The notes: a model not told the origin generated them from the letters alone. Positions 1 through 10,974 are shown, counted from the first letter of the stretch. The stretch is 64,000 bases of DNA from Tolypeutes matacus (GCA_026826555.1 JAKSZT010054335.1:6460649-6524648); one strand, 5' to 3'. Program-made: numbers and translations.

Positions 1-117
1 TCTGCATAAGAAGTATCAAGGAATCTACAAAAACATTCCTAGAATTAATGTGAGTTTAGTAAGGTGGTGATCAACAAACGCTTGCTTTTGTATAGAAATA
101 GAAAAATCAATTATATT

Positions 118-229
118 GGGAAACAGATGTGGCTCGGGGGGTTCGGCGTCTGTCTGCCATGTGGAGAGACCGGGGTTCGATCCCCAGTACCTCCCGGTAA
201 AAAAAAAAAAAAAAAAAAAAAAAGAAAAG
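118..229 (+). mobile_element. DAS-type tRNA-derived SINE (single head)
   Basis: The body starts gggaaacagatgtggctcg and ends cagtacctcccggt before a long A tail. It carries an internal pol III A box (tggctcggggg) and an intact B box (ggttcgatcc). A 16-bp target-site duplication with one mismatch flanks it: aaaaatcaattatatt at 102-117 and aaaaataaattatatt at 230-245. The duplication and A tail show L1-type retroposition into the old L1. The DAS family is the xenarthran SINE group derived from a tRNA, generally given as tRNA-Ala. Confidence 0.85.
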
Positions 230-876
230 AAAAATAAATTATATTTCTATATACTAACAATGAACACATGGAAACTCCGGGCGGGGCGGGGGGGTCATTT
301 TCAATTGCTCCAAAGAAAATGAAATACCTACGTATAAATATAGCAAAACATGTAAGGGGTTAATATTACAAAATGCCAATGAAAGAAGACCTAAATAAAT
401 GGTGAGACATGTCATGCTTGTGGATTGGAAGACTCAGCATAGTAAAGATGTCAATTCCCCACAAATTAATCTGTAGGATTAAAGAAATTCCTATCAGAGT
501 CCCAGCGAGGTTTTTGGTCCATAGGCAAACTTATTCTAAAATTTATATGTAAATGCACAGGCACTAGAATAGCTACAGGTTTGTTTTGTTTTGTTTTGTT
601 TTTTGAGAAAGAAGAGTAAAGTGGGAGGACTCACTCGACTTGGTGTCAAGGCTTACTATATAGCTATAGTAATGGAGACAGTATGTTATTGGTGGAGTGG
701 CAAACACCTAGATCAAAAGAACAAGCATACCCAACTGATTTATGACAAAGGTGCAAAAGCAGTTCAATGGAGGAACAATAGCCTTTTCAAGAGTATGCTG
801 GAGCATTTTTCATCCAATGGCATACAAAAAAATGAACCTTAAGCCTCATACTTTAAACAAAAACTGTCTCAAGACA

Positions 877-3377
877 AAAAGAAATGAAAGGCATCCAAAT
901 TGTAAAGGAAGAAGTTAAACTTTCACTATTCACAGATGATATGATCCTATACCTAGAAAGTCCTGAAAAATCTACAAAAAAAAAAAAAACAAAAAAACTA
1001 CCAAAGCTGATAAATGATTTCAGTAGAGTGTCAGGACACGAGATCAATATACAAAATTCAGTGGTGTGTCTATACTCTAGTAATGTGCAATCTGAGGAGG
1101 AAGTCCAGGAAAAAATTCCATTTACAATAGTGACTAAAAGAATCAAATATTTATGAATAAACTTAATCAAGGATGTAAAGCACTTATAGTCAAAAAGCTA
1201 CAATGCATTGCTAAAAGAAACAAAAAAAAAAAGACCTAAATACTTGGAAGAACATTTCATGCTTGTGGATTGGAAGACTAAATATCGTTAAGATGTCAGT
1301 TCTACCCAAGTTGATATATAGATTCAATGCAATCCCAATAAAAGTTCTACCAGCACTTTTTAAACAAATGGAAAACACAATTATCAAAATTATTTAGAAA
1401 GATAAGGATCCCCAAATAGCTAGAAACATCTTTAAAAGGAAAAACAAAGTTGGAAGACTCTTACACATCTTTAAAAGGAAAAACAAAGTTGGAAGACTCT
1501 TACTTCTGGACTTTAAATCATATTACCTAGCTACAGTGGTAAAAGCAGCATGGTACTGGCATAAAGACAGACACATAAACTAATAGAACCCCACATTGAT
1601 GGTACAGAAACAGAACCTCACATCTCTGGTCAAATGATTTTTGACAAGCCTGTCAAACCCACCCAGCTGGGGCAAAACAGTCTATTCAACAAATGGTGCT
1701 GGGAAAACTGGATATCCATATCCAAAGAAAGAAAGAAGACCTCTGTCTCACACCTTATCCAAAAATTAACTCAAAGTGGAACAAAAATCTAAATATAAAA
1801 GGAAGAACTGTAAAGCTCCTAGAAGAAAATGTAGAAAAACATCTTCAAGACCTGGTGGTAGGTGGTGGATTTTTAAACCTTACACCAAAAGCATGAGCAA
1901 TGAAAGAAAAAAATGGATAAATGGAACAACCTCAAACTTAAACACTTTTGTGATTCAAAGGACTTTGTCAAGAAGGAGAAAAGGCAGCCCACTCAATGGG
2001 AGAAAATATTTGGAAACCACATATCCGATAAGGGTTTGATTTCCATTTTATATAAAGAGATCATACAACTCAACAATAAAAGAGCAAGCAATCCAATTTA
2101 AAAATGGGCAAAAGACTTAGACATTTCTCCAAAGAGGAAATACAAATGACCAAAAAGCACATGAAAAAATGTTCAATATGACTAGTGATTAGGAAAATGC
2201 AAATCAAAACAACAATGAGATATTGTCTCATATGACATAGAATGGCCATTATTGAAAAAAACAAAACAAAACAATAAGTGTTGGAAAGATGTGGAGAAAT
2301 AGGAACACTCCTTCACTGTTGGATTTAAAATGGTGCAGCCTCTGTGGAAGAGAAGACAGTTTGGCAGTTCTTCAGGAAGCTAAATATAGAACTGCCATAT
2401 GATCCAGCAATTCCTCTATTCAGATTATATCTAGAAGAACTGAAAACTGTGATGCAAACAGACATCTGCATGCTAATGTTTATAACGACGTTGTTCACAA
2501 TTGCCAAAAGATGGAAACAACCCAAATGTCCATCAACCAATGAATGGATAAACAAAGTGTGGTTTTTACATATGATGGAATACTATGCTGCAATAAGAAG
2601 AAACAAAATTGGGACACATGATAACGTGGTTGAATCTTGAAGACGTTATGCTAAGTGAAATAAGCCAGACACCAAAAGACAAATATTGCATGGTCTCACT
2701 AATATGAATACAAAGAATAAATGCAAAACCTAGAGTATAGGTTATTAGGAGATAAGAGGAGGGCTGCAAAGGAGTACTGATGCTTAGTAGGTAGAAGTTC
2801 TAAATACCTTGACTATAAAAATGTAGAAATGGATAGAGTTGAGAGTAACACATTATAGTGAGTAGCAGCTGGTTTATAAATGTGATTGTGGCTGAAAAGA
2901 GTAGTCTAGGGATGTAAATGTCAATTGAAAGAAAGCTAGAGAATAATCTAGGGACTGAATAACACAGCAAACCCAGAGGCGGATGAGAGTTGTGGTTGAT
3001 AGTACAAATGCAAGAATGTCCTTCTGTGAACTAGAATAGATATACGTCACTATTGCAGGGTGGTGGGAAGGTGGAGAAGCATGGGAAAAATACAATTAAT
3101 GTAACCTACGGTCTATACTTAACAGCAATACTGTAATATTCTTGAATCAATGCCAAAGATGTATTCTGTTAATAATAAGAGGATATGGAAAATATATGCC
3201 ATATATATGCTATGGACCATAGTTAGTGGTAATAGTCTGATGATGTTATCTCATCTGTAATAAATGTTCCACCACTGTGTGGTGTGTTGGCAAAGGGGTG
3301 TTGTATGGGAATTCCACACATGTGCATGATTGTTTTGTAAGTTTCCAACTTATGCTATAAAAATATCTTTAAAAAAT
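877..3377 (+). mobile_element. 5'-truncated L1 (younger, armadillo-type): RT region to 3' UTR
   Basis: This L1 begins inside the reverse transcriptase region (FTDDMILYLESPE at about 934-972, with both aspartates of the active site kept). It runs through the C-terminal ORF2 blocks and a 3' UTR of about 700 bp containing tatggaccatagttagtgg near 3210, and ends ataaaaatatctttaaaaaa. The host L1 breaks off at about 876 and resumes at about 3380. The imperfect flanks tgtctcaagacaaa (865-878) and tgcctcaaaaca (3378-3389) look like the target-site duplication. The ORF is broken by many stops. A local duplication of about 43 bp (tctttaaaaggaaaaacaaa, near 1430 and again near 1470) lies in the ORF2 part. 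Confidence 0.8.
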
Positions 3378-3650
3378 TGCCTCAAAACATTTAGAAGAAA
3401 ATTGGAGAACATTTTTGAGGCAGAGAGCTAGGCAAAGAGTTCTTGGACTTGACTTCAAAAGAACAACCCTTATGAAGTAAAATTGATAAATTGGATCTCA
3501 TCAAATTTTTAAATTTTTTCTCTGCCAAAAACTCATTGATGTGGATGAAAAGGCAAACCACGGACTAGGGGGAAATATTTGCAAGCCCACATATATGACA
3601 AAGGAATTGTATCTAAATATATGAACTCCCAAGTATCAAGAGTAAAGAGA

Positions 3651-4099
3651 GGGGGCGGATGTGGTTCAAATGGTTGGGCGTCCGTCTGCCATATGGAGGG
3701 ACCTGGGTCAATCCCTGGGACCTCCTGGTAAAATAAAAAATATATGTATGGAAGGCGCATGGGCTGCCAGGCTCTGTGTGCCGGTGAGCCACCAGGCCCC
3801 GGGAGCCATGCAGCAAGATGATGATGTAACAGGAGAGAGATGCAGGGGAGAGACAAGACGAGATGCTCTGAAAGCTCTGAAAACCAGGAACCGAGGTGGC
3901 GCAGGTGGCAGAACACCTCTCTCCTACATCGGAGGTCTCCAGGATCGAATCCTGGTGAAGACTGGAGGAGGAGGAGGAGAAGAGATGGCAGGAAACAGAC
4001 ACAGAGAATTGCCCAGCGAATGGACACAAAACAGCAAATGGGGATGGGGGGGTTTAAAATGGATAAAGTAAATAAATAAATCTTAAAAAAAAAAAAAAA
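3651..4099 (+). mobile_element. DAS-III-type double-headed SINE
   Basis: This is a long SINE of about 450 bp with two tRNA-like units. Unit one runs from gggggcggatgtggttcaaa to gggacctcctggta. A linker follows (gtgccggtgagccaccaggc, near 3779), then unit two, with ggtggcgcaggtggc near 3894 and a B-box-like ggatcgaatcc near 3951. It ends in the characteristic gtaaataaataaatcttaaa tail. A 10-bp target-site duplication, agtaaagaga, lies at 3641-3650 and 4100-4109. It sits in old L1 ORF2 sequence. No protein is encoded; the open frames across it are incidental. Confidence 0.88.
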
Positions 4100-4870
4100 A
4101 GTAAAGAGACAATCCAGTTTACCAAATAGGAAAAAGACATAGAAAGATGTTCGTTTCCAGTACTCATTAGAGAATGCAAATTAATATCACAATGAGATAG
4201 AACTACCAGCCTATCAGAGTGGCTTAAAAAAAAAAATTTATGACAATGCCAGAAGCTGGTAAGAATGTGGAAAAACTGGATCTCTCATACATTGCTGCTA
4301 GAAATCCAAAATGGTACAGCCACTTTGGGAAACAGTTTGACAGTTTTAGAAAACTAAACATGAGCTTACTATATGATCCAGCAAGTGCATTCTTGAGCAT
4401 TTTTACCAGTGAAATGAAAGTGTATTTTCACAGAAAAACCTGTTCACAGATGTTCACAGTAGTTTTATGTAGGTTAGCTCCGATAGCAAACAATGCAAAT
4501 TTCTTTCAGTAGATGAGTAAACTGTGGTACATCTGTACCATGGAATATTATTCAGTAGTAAAAATAAACAATCTGTTGATACTTACAACAACTTGGATGA
4601 ATCACAAGGAAATTAAATTGAATGAAGAAAGTCATGCATACTATATGATTCCATTTATGTAACTTATTTGAAATGACAAAATAATAAACAGACTAGTGGT
4701 TGATTGGGGCTGGGTGGATGGAGAAGGGAGAGCGTTGATTTACTATAAAAAGGATCCTTATGATGGAGCTGCTGTGTGTCTTGGTGGTGGTTGTCACGCA
4801 AATCTACAGATGTGATAAAATTTCATATGCACATGTACACACACAAGGGCATATAAAAGCAGTAAAATCT

Positions 4871-5775
4871 GCAAATATTCATGCTGTCCTGACTTTGTGA
4901 TATTCAGGGTAGGCTAAACATTCGCTATATTAGAAACCATGCATGTGTCCCCAGCCCTAGTTTTTCTCCCTAGGTCTGGTTTTCAGAATGCTGGTGATAA
5001 ACTAAGCCTGATTATATGACCATCCTGTATGGGAAAAGACTGTAACTCTAGGTATCTTTGGTCACCCTTAAGAGATATAGCAGGGGGACGGATGTGGCTC
5101 AGGTGGTTGGGCATCTGTCTCCCATATGGAGGGACTTGGGTCCTATCCCCAGGACCTCCCAGTAAAAATTAAAAAAAAAAAAAGAAAAATATAGAAGGTA
5201 TGTGGGCCACCAGGCCCCATGTGCGGGTGAGCCGCCAGGCCCCGTGAGCCATGCAGCAAGATGATGACATATTAGGAGAGTGACACAAGGGAAAGTCAAG
5301 ACGAGACATGCTGAAAAACCAGGAACTAAGGTGGCGCAGGCGGTAGGATGCCTCTCTCCCACATTAGAGGTTCGGAGGATTGAATCACAGTGAAAACAGG
5401 AAAAGGATGAGAAGAGAGGGCAGGAAACAAACACAGAGAGTTGCCCAGCGAATGGACACAAAAACAGCAAAACCCAGGGGCAGGGAGAGGGTAAAGATGG
5501 ATAAAAGTAAATAAATAAATTAATTAATCCTTAAAAAAAAAAAGTACAGAGGAATAAGATATGGACTATAGTTAGTAGTAATACTTTGATGATGATCTTT
5601 TATAATTTGCTAAAAAATGTTTTACAGCAGTGCAAAGCATTTGTGGTGGGGTGATGTGTGGGAGCCCTGTATGATGTTATGCATGTTTGTTTTGTAAATT
5701 CACAATATTACAAAACTTATAGTTTATGTATGTTTATGAAGTATAGTTTATACTTCAATAAATTGTTTTAAAAAA
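4871..5775 (+). mobile_element. Chimeric L1-type insertion: unknown 5' segment + DAS-III + L1 3' UTR
   Basis: The insertion is bounded by an exact 18-bp direct repeat, ataaaagcagtaaaatct, at 4853-4870 and 5776-5793. It has three parts. 4871-5083 is not recognisable as a repeat. 5084-5543 is a complete DAS-III SINE. About 5555-5775 is an armadillo-type L1 3' end (tatggactatagttagtag, then an A-rich terminus). The inner DAS-III has no duplication of its own, so I infer that all three parts arrived together, as expected if reverse transcription began on L1 RNA and switched to another transcript. An alternative is serial insertion with the inner duplication lost. Confidence 0.6.
5084..5543 (+). 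mobile_element. DAS-III-type double-headed SINE (inside the chimeric insertion)
   Basis: It starts gggggacggatgtggctcag, shows unit one with gggacttgggtcctatcccc, the same linker as the copy at 3651-4099 (gtgagccgccaggcccc), then unit two (ggtggcgcaggcggtagg). It ends in (aaat)n and an A run at 5533-5543. I could not find a target-site duplication of its own: taagagatatagca precedes it and gtacagaggaataag follows. Confidence 0.85.
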
Positions 5776-5826
5776 ATAAAAGCAGTAAAATCTTAAGGGA
5801 AACTGGGTGAAATATATATAGGATCC

Positions 5827-6283
5827 ATTTTAGTTTCCTGAGTTGCCCAAAACAAATATAATTATTCATTTTTATTGGGTTAAGCAGTGGGAATTTATTG
5901 TTCATGGTTTTGAGGCTGGAAAAATGTCCAAATCAAGACATCATCAGGGTGATGCTTTCTTCCCAAAGACTGGCTGCTGGTGATCCTTGTCTCCTCTGCC
6001 ATGCCATGGCAAGGCACATGGCAGCACTGCTGGTCTCTCCCTTTTCTTTCAGGTTTTCTTGATTTCAGCTTCTTGCTTCCATGGCTTTCTCTCTCTCTCT
6101 CTCTCTCTGAATTTCATTCTCTTATAAAGGACTATAGTAAGAGGATTAAGACCCACCCTGGGCCACACCTTAACTGAAGTGACCTCATCAAAAGTCCTGC
6201 CTACAATAGGTTCACACCCACAGGAATGGATTAGATTTAAGAACATGTTTTTCTGGGGTACATATAGCTTCAAAGCACCACAT
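5827..6283 (-). mobile_element. Solo LTR, ERVL-MaLR type, antisense
   Basis: In sense orientation the LTR opens with a tttgaagctatatgtacccc motif and has the MaLR block taatccattcctgtgggtg. It then has a purine-rich middle with (GA)n, and an AATAAA near the 3' end before ggcaactcaggaaactaaaa. The candidate 5-bp duplication is gatcc at 5822-5826 and gatct at 6284-6288, and the host L1 3' UTR continues across the site. No internal region is present, so this is a solo LTR. It has no coding capacity. Confidence 0.75.
6095..6110. repeat. (CT)n short microsatellite
   Basis: A short ctctctct run lies within the antisense LTR. Confidence 0.85.
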
Positions 6284-6690
6284 GATCTCTCTGTATTTCT
6301 TAAAATTGCATATAAACCTATAATGATATCAAAATAAAAGATTAATCTACATCCAACAGAATGAAGTTGGACCCCTATCTCCTACCATATACGAAAATTA
6401 ATTCAAAATAGATCAAAGACTTGACTTAACTAAACTTATAAATTTCCTAAAAGAAAACATAGGCTTAAATCTTCATGATCTTGCTGTAGGCACAGGTTAT
6501 TTAGTTATGAAACCAAAACCACAAATAACAAATAAAAAAATAGATAAACTGGACTTCATCAAAATTCCAAAAAAAAAAAAAACTTTAGTGCTTCAAAATA
6601 AACCATCAAGAAAGTGAAAGTCCACAGCAGGAGAAATTTTTTTGCAAATCATATAGCTGATATGAGACTTGTATCTAAAATATATAAAGA

Positions 6691-6791
6691 GTCTGGTTTT
6701 TAGAATGCTGGTGATAAACTAAGACTGATTTGTGAAAATGGATACAAATTAAAATAAATAAATAAATCTTTTTTAAATATATATATATATA
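6691..6791 (+). mobile_element. Short retroposed fragment with a DAS-like (AAAT)n tail
   Basis: About 100 bp are inserted in L1 ORF2 between copies of tatataaaga (6681-6690 and 6792-6801), with the L1 frame context continuing on both sides. The first 40 bp (gtctggtttttagaatgctg onward) match 4974-5013 in the chimeric insertion almost exactly. The last part, with atggatacaaattaaaataa and repeated aaat ending in ctttttt, resembles the 3' tail of DAS-III. It looks like an internally deleted copy of an RNA that joined this 40-bp segment to a DAS-III SINE. Confidence 0.55.
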
Positions 6792-7451
6792 TATATAAAG
6801 AACTCTTACAATTCAATCATAAAAAGACAAAAAATATTTTAAAATAATGGGCATAAAGTATCTGAATAGGCATTTCTTAAAGATACATGAATGGCCAAAT
6901 AAGCACATGAAAAAATTCTTAACATCATTAGCCATTAGGGAAGTAAAATAAAAATCACAGTGAGAAACCAGTCCACACCCATTAGGATGGCTACAGTTAA
7001 AAAGACAAATATTACCAAGTATTGGTGAGCAGGTGGAGAAACTTGGAACCTTCATGCATTTCTGGTGCAAATGGCAACTTTGGAAAATAGTCTGGTAAGT
7101 CCTCAAAAGGTTTTAGCGTGTGACCTAGCAATTCCACTCCTAGTATATACCCAATGGAAATGAAAACACATGTCAACACAAAACCTTGTATATGAATGTT
7201 TGTAGCAGAATTATTCATAATAACCAAAAAGGAGAAAGAACTCAAATGCCATCAACCAATGAATGCATAAACAATATGTGACATATTCATGCAATGGAAT
7301 ATTAGGCAATAAAAAGAAATGAAGTACTGAAACCTGCTACAGCACAGAAGAAATGTTGAAAACATGCTAAGTGAAAGAAGCCAGCCACGAAGGACCCCAT
7401 ATTCTGATTTCATGTATCTGAAATGTACAGAATAGGCAAATCCATAGAGAT

Positions 7452-7976
7452 TGTTTTAGTTTGCCAAAGGGCTGCCGATGCAAAGTACCAGAAATGCGTT
7501 GGCCTATATAAAAGGGATTTATCTGAGGTAAAAGCTTACAGTTCCAAGGCTGGGAAAAGCTTCTACCGAGGCGCCATAAGAGGTGCTTTCTCACCAAAGT
7601 CCACTGCCTCTGGTGAAGCAGGTTGGCTGCCCATCCCTGCTCAGGTTTCAGCCTTCCCCTCCCGGCCCACTGACTCCTCCTGGGGCTTTGAGCTTAAGCG
7701 ACCTTGTAGTCTTCTCGCTTACAGCGCAGGATCAAACATTGTGGCTTCCTTTTCCTGTGTCTGTGAGTGTCTGCGTCTCTGTTTACATCAGACCCAGCAA
7801 AGGGGCAGAGACTCAATCTTGGCCAAAGCCCTGAATGGGTCTTATTGAGTATTCTAATCAAAGGCCCCTTGACTGAATGTAATGCAAACAAAGGGTGCTG
7901 CACCTAGAGGAATAGGTTATTTACAAACATAATCTTTCTCTCTTTGGGATTCATAAAATAATCTCAAACTGCCACA
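7452..7976 (-). mobile_element. Solo LTR, ERVL-MaLR-like, antisense
   Basis: Read in sense, the LTR runs from tgtggcagtttgagattatt to ccctttggcaaactaaaaca. Near its 3' end are the typical MaLR steps: gaactgtaagcttttac, an AATAAA-type signal (gataaatccc) and a ttctggtactttgcatc block. The terminal dinucleotides are TG and CA. The 5-bp duplication is gagat (7447-7451) and gagac (7977-7981), one mismatch. There is no internal domain. Confidence 0.8.
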
Positions 7977-8020
7977 GAGACAGAAAGTAGATTATTGCTT
8001 GTCTAGCACGGGGTGGATTT

Positions 8021-8022
<2 letters not shown>

Positions 8023-8080
<58 letters not shown>
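8023..8080. repeat. (GT)n(GA)n compound microsatellite
   Basis: About 35 bp of GT repeats are followed directly by about 22 bp of GA repeats inside the old L1 3' UTR. Confidence 0.95.
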
Positions 8081-8081
<1 letters not shown>

Positions 8082-8746
8082 CTGCTAAAAGGCTCAGTTT
8101 CTTTTGGGGGTGATGAAAATGCTCTAAAATTGATTGTGGTGATGGTTGCATGCATGACTGTGAGTGTATGAACAACCACTGTATACTTTAAACGGGTGGA
8201 TTGTGAAGTATGTGAATTATATCTCAATAAAGCTGTTAGAAATAAAGTTCAGAAGTAAAAGATTAAGATGCGTATTGTATGATTGTTTCATAGTATACTC
8301 TTCTGATACATACACAACATTGCTTTCTCTCCCACCTCTTTGGTTTATAATGATTTGGACACAGACAAGGCCAAAGTGTCCCTTTAATGTCCTCTAGGAA
8401 ATAGATTTTTCCTAAACTAGTTAACGTGCCTCTGAAAAACCAAACTGTTTCCGTACACAGAGACCCACCCACATACACACACTTATATGTGTATATATTG
8501 ATCCTCTGCTAGTTACATGCTGTTCTCTTTTATGTGGTAAAGAAGGACCTTATGATTTTGTGTATTAGTCTCAATTTGAGTGACTGTATACACTGTGAAA
8601 GATAGATTTAAAAACAAAAGTTATTTTGGTCACACTTTGTACCCAAACTGGCATTCCCTCTATTCAACCGCATTTTACTGTTTCTCTTGAGGGATACCAA
8701 CACAGTCTTCGATGGAGCTTAAGTTGTCCTATTTGTTACTTTTCAG

Positions 8747-8932
8747 CTCCCTAATGAGGACCCTGAAGTTTTTGAGGTTTCATCCCAGTGTCTGTCTATA
8801 CTGGTTCAGCTATATGGGGGGGAAAACCCAAACAGCCTGTCTCCCGAAAATGCAGAGAGCTTTGCTGAAGTACTGAAGTCCAGGGAGGACCCGAAGGAGC
8901 AGAAGCTTCTGTTGAGGATTCTCAGGAGAATG
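8747..8932 (+). CDS. Internal coding exon of an unidentified gene (62 codons)
   Basis: This is the only stretch that behaves like a real protein-coding exon. It is 186 bp, open throughout in one frame, and starts and ends in phase 0. A good acceptor (tttgttacttttcag, 8732-8746) precedes it and a near-consensus donor (ATG|gtgagt, 8930-8938) follows. The peptide begins LPNEDPEVFEV, includes SILVQLYGGENP and ends KEQKLLLRILRRM. It is charged and leucine-rich with amphipathic stretches, as in helical-repeat (ARM/HEAT-like) proteins. I cannot name the gene. No neighbouring exon was recognised in the window, so the flanking introns must be long. The exon lies between an old L1 and an antisense L1. 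A processed pseudogene is unlikely because intron-like sequence and splice signals flank it on both sides. Confidence 0.75.
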
Positions 8933-9004
8933 GTGAGTCCACACAGAAACTGGTGTTGGGAGGTGCGGGGGGTGGGTTCAGTGGTTGCCACCTGAACAGG
9001 GAGC

Positions 9005-10080
9005 AGTCATTTCTTTACTGTCATTTCAAACATCCAGAAGAGTTACAAGAGCAGTAAAAGAACTCCCAGTTGCCTTTCCCCAGAGTCCCCTCTTATTAAC
9101 ATTTATCATATTGTTTCCCTGTATGCATATGCACATAATTTTTTTCTGAACCATTTGCAAGTATGTTAGAGACCCTGTATCTCCTTACCCCTTAATACAA
9201 ATGTGTATTTCCAAAGAAGAAGGTATCCTCTTGAATCACTACAGTTCAGCTCTCAAAATTAAGAAATTTAGCATTGATAGTACTCACTCACTAATCTGCG
9301 GTCAGTATTCCAATTCTGTCAACTGTCCCAGTAAGTCCGTGATAATTTTCTTTTCTAGTGTAAGATTTCAGCTCAAAATCATGTATTACCTTTACTGGAC
9401 ATGACCCTTGAATCTGGAATAGTACCACAGTGTATGTCGTCATGCGATGTTTGAAGACCTTTGCCTAGGTACTTTGTAGACTCTCCCCAGCTTGGGTCTG
9501 TCTCATGTCTCCTCACGGTCAGGTTCAGGAATACCCCAAATGAGTATGTCTCCTCCGTGCACCACTTCCAGCATGTGATGTCTCTTTGACCCTTACGGTT
9601 GGTGTTAATTTTGACCATGGTTTAATCAGTATGTAGTTATTTTAATTTTTGGAAAAAAGTTATTTTTTAACTCCCAGTATTCCTTCTGTACTCATTGGTC
9701 AGCATTCTACTATAAGGAACAGCTTCCCTTTATGCCCCATTTGTTTACTGTTTTTATTATCAGGAACAACTCATGGATGCGTCTTATATTCAGTGGGTGA
9801 TAATCCATTGCTGTCCCAGATTTGGCTAGTGGAAAACTCTTTGGATATCTTCTGGGTCTTTTTGATATGTCCCCATCATTTTCTTTCTTTCTTTTTTTTT
9901 TTTTTTTAAGCACTTTCCATCATAACTTGATATTCTTGGTTCATCTTGTACTTTTTCCCTGCCCCAGCCATTCATCCATGGAACTTGTAACCTTTTACTC
10001 AGGTATTTAGTAAGCAAGATTTAAAATTTTCTGGAGTATAATTATGATGACTGTTTGATTAACAGTAGAAATAGTCTGTA
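9005..10080 (-). mobile_element. Antisense old L1-type 3' UTR sequence
   Basis: The plus strand shows a familiar antisense pattern of an ancient L1 3' UTR: attaacatttatcatattgt, tttctgaaccatttgcaagt, gttagagaccctgtat, tccttctgtactcattggtc, ggaacaactcatggatgcg, tatgtccccatcatttt, tcatcttgtactttttccctgccccag. Identification is by remembered pattern, so the family is uncertain. A poly(T) tract at 9892-9907 lies inside. The open frames across it are short and not conserved. Confidence 0.6.
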
Positions 10081-10516
10081 CAGATCCAAGAGTGACAATA
10101 CACCGTTTCCTCCCACCTCCTGGAGGATACCCAGCACGTCATTCCAACCCCTTGGTGGTCTGGTTCAGCCACCGAGGAACACCAATAGGGTGTGCTGGCC
10201 AGCCATCCGGTCTGTGCTTTGACAGTGTCTGGAAGCTTCCTGACTTACACCTGGACAGTCAGTGAACAGCACACAGCCGAGCTTCTGGCCAGTCAGCTCT
10301 GCTGGGAGTGGAGCTGGTCTGTCCTGAGGCTCAGGTCTGCGTAGGCTGGGGGACATGGCAGCAGGCTACCCAGGGACTTGTGCCCCAGCACCACTGGAGG
10401 CCCCTCCGTCCTGCCACTGCCCAGACTGGGCTCTGTGGTGCCATTGTTTTGTGACTGCTGGGCTCTGCTCTCACCTTCGCGTTTACCTGTATGCTTGTTC
10501 ATTATCCTACCTTAAA

Positions 10517-10621
10517 AATTAGGGCTTACAAAGCTTAAGTAATGTTTCCAAGGCCAGCAGCCAGGAAATGGCAGTTAGCGTCAAGCCCAACTAGATTGCC
10601 CCTGGCCCAAGCTCTTTCCAG
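10517..10621 (+). repeat. MIR fragment
   Basis: The segment from ttagggcttacaaagcttaa through tttccaaggccagcagccag to ggcccaagctcttt follows the second half of the antisense-type MIR pattern (paired with the MIR phrase for cleared lab-style 'aaggtcacacagc'). It is eroded and short, so orientation could be argued either way. Confidence 0.45.
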
Positions 10622-10974
10622 GCAGCTGGCCGCTGCCGCTGCCCTGCCAGCACCAACCCGCGGGCGTTCACGGGGCTAGTTGGTCACCCTCAGATGGTAG
10701 TTCACGTTTCCTGATGTCTTGAGCTGCCTTCATTGAGCCCCTCCTATAAAGGCACCCAGAAGAATTTGTTCCTTCATTTGTGAAAAAGTAATAGAATGAT
10801 TACACAGTGCACAGCTCTGCGTTGGGGACACTGAAAGAGTAAGGCGTGATCGTCCTGCCCCCTGCCTTTGAGGGTTCATATGTCCCAATAATGTCCTTCT
10901 GAGCCTTTTCTCCTCCCTTGTTAGATCCTGCCCAGGATCATGCATAGCATTTAATTGCCATTGCCTCTTTCTTT
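10622..10974. other. Single-copy intronic DNA, nothing recognised
   Basis: I see no exon with good splice signals. A stretch near 10735 (attgagcccctcctata) hints at an eroded MIR or L2 fragment, but it is too short to call. Confidence 0.4.

Larger units (their letters stand above)
1..6338 (+). mobile_element. Old L1 (L1M-like): 3' part of ORF2 and 3' UTR, split by five nested insertions
   Basis: This is a dead LINE-1 whose surviving pieces are roughly 1-117, 246-876, 3390-3650, 4110-4870, 5794-5826 and 6289-6338. The order of pieces follows L1 ORF2: the region before the L1 'ggaagactaaatat' block, the C-terminal part of ORF2 (fragments such as ATMEYY-type sequence near 4540), then a 3' UTR containing cttaagggaaactgggtga near 5793 and ending in aaaataaaag at 6338. 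Each interruption resumes L1 sequence where the previous piece stopped, and most interruptions are flanked by target-site duplications. That is why I treat the region as one element. There are many frameshifts and stops. The 5' end lies outside the window. The L1M-type assignment is from memory of mammalian consensus sequences. Confidence 0.75.
6340..8249 (+). mobile_element. Second old L1 (L1M-like): ORF2 3' portion and 3' UTR
   Basis: The element begins with the L1 block attaatctacatccaacaga...gttggacccctatctcc, the C-terminal half of ORF2, and passes through fragments resembling the cysteine-rich C-terminus. It ends with the 3' UTR signature gtgaattatatctcaataaa (8212-8231). Stops are frequent. 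It is interrupted by a small insertion at 6691-6791 and an antisense LTR at 7452-7976, each with target-site duplications, and carries a dinucleotide repeat in its 3' UTR. Confidence 0.75.
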
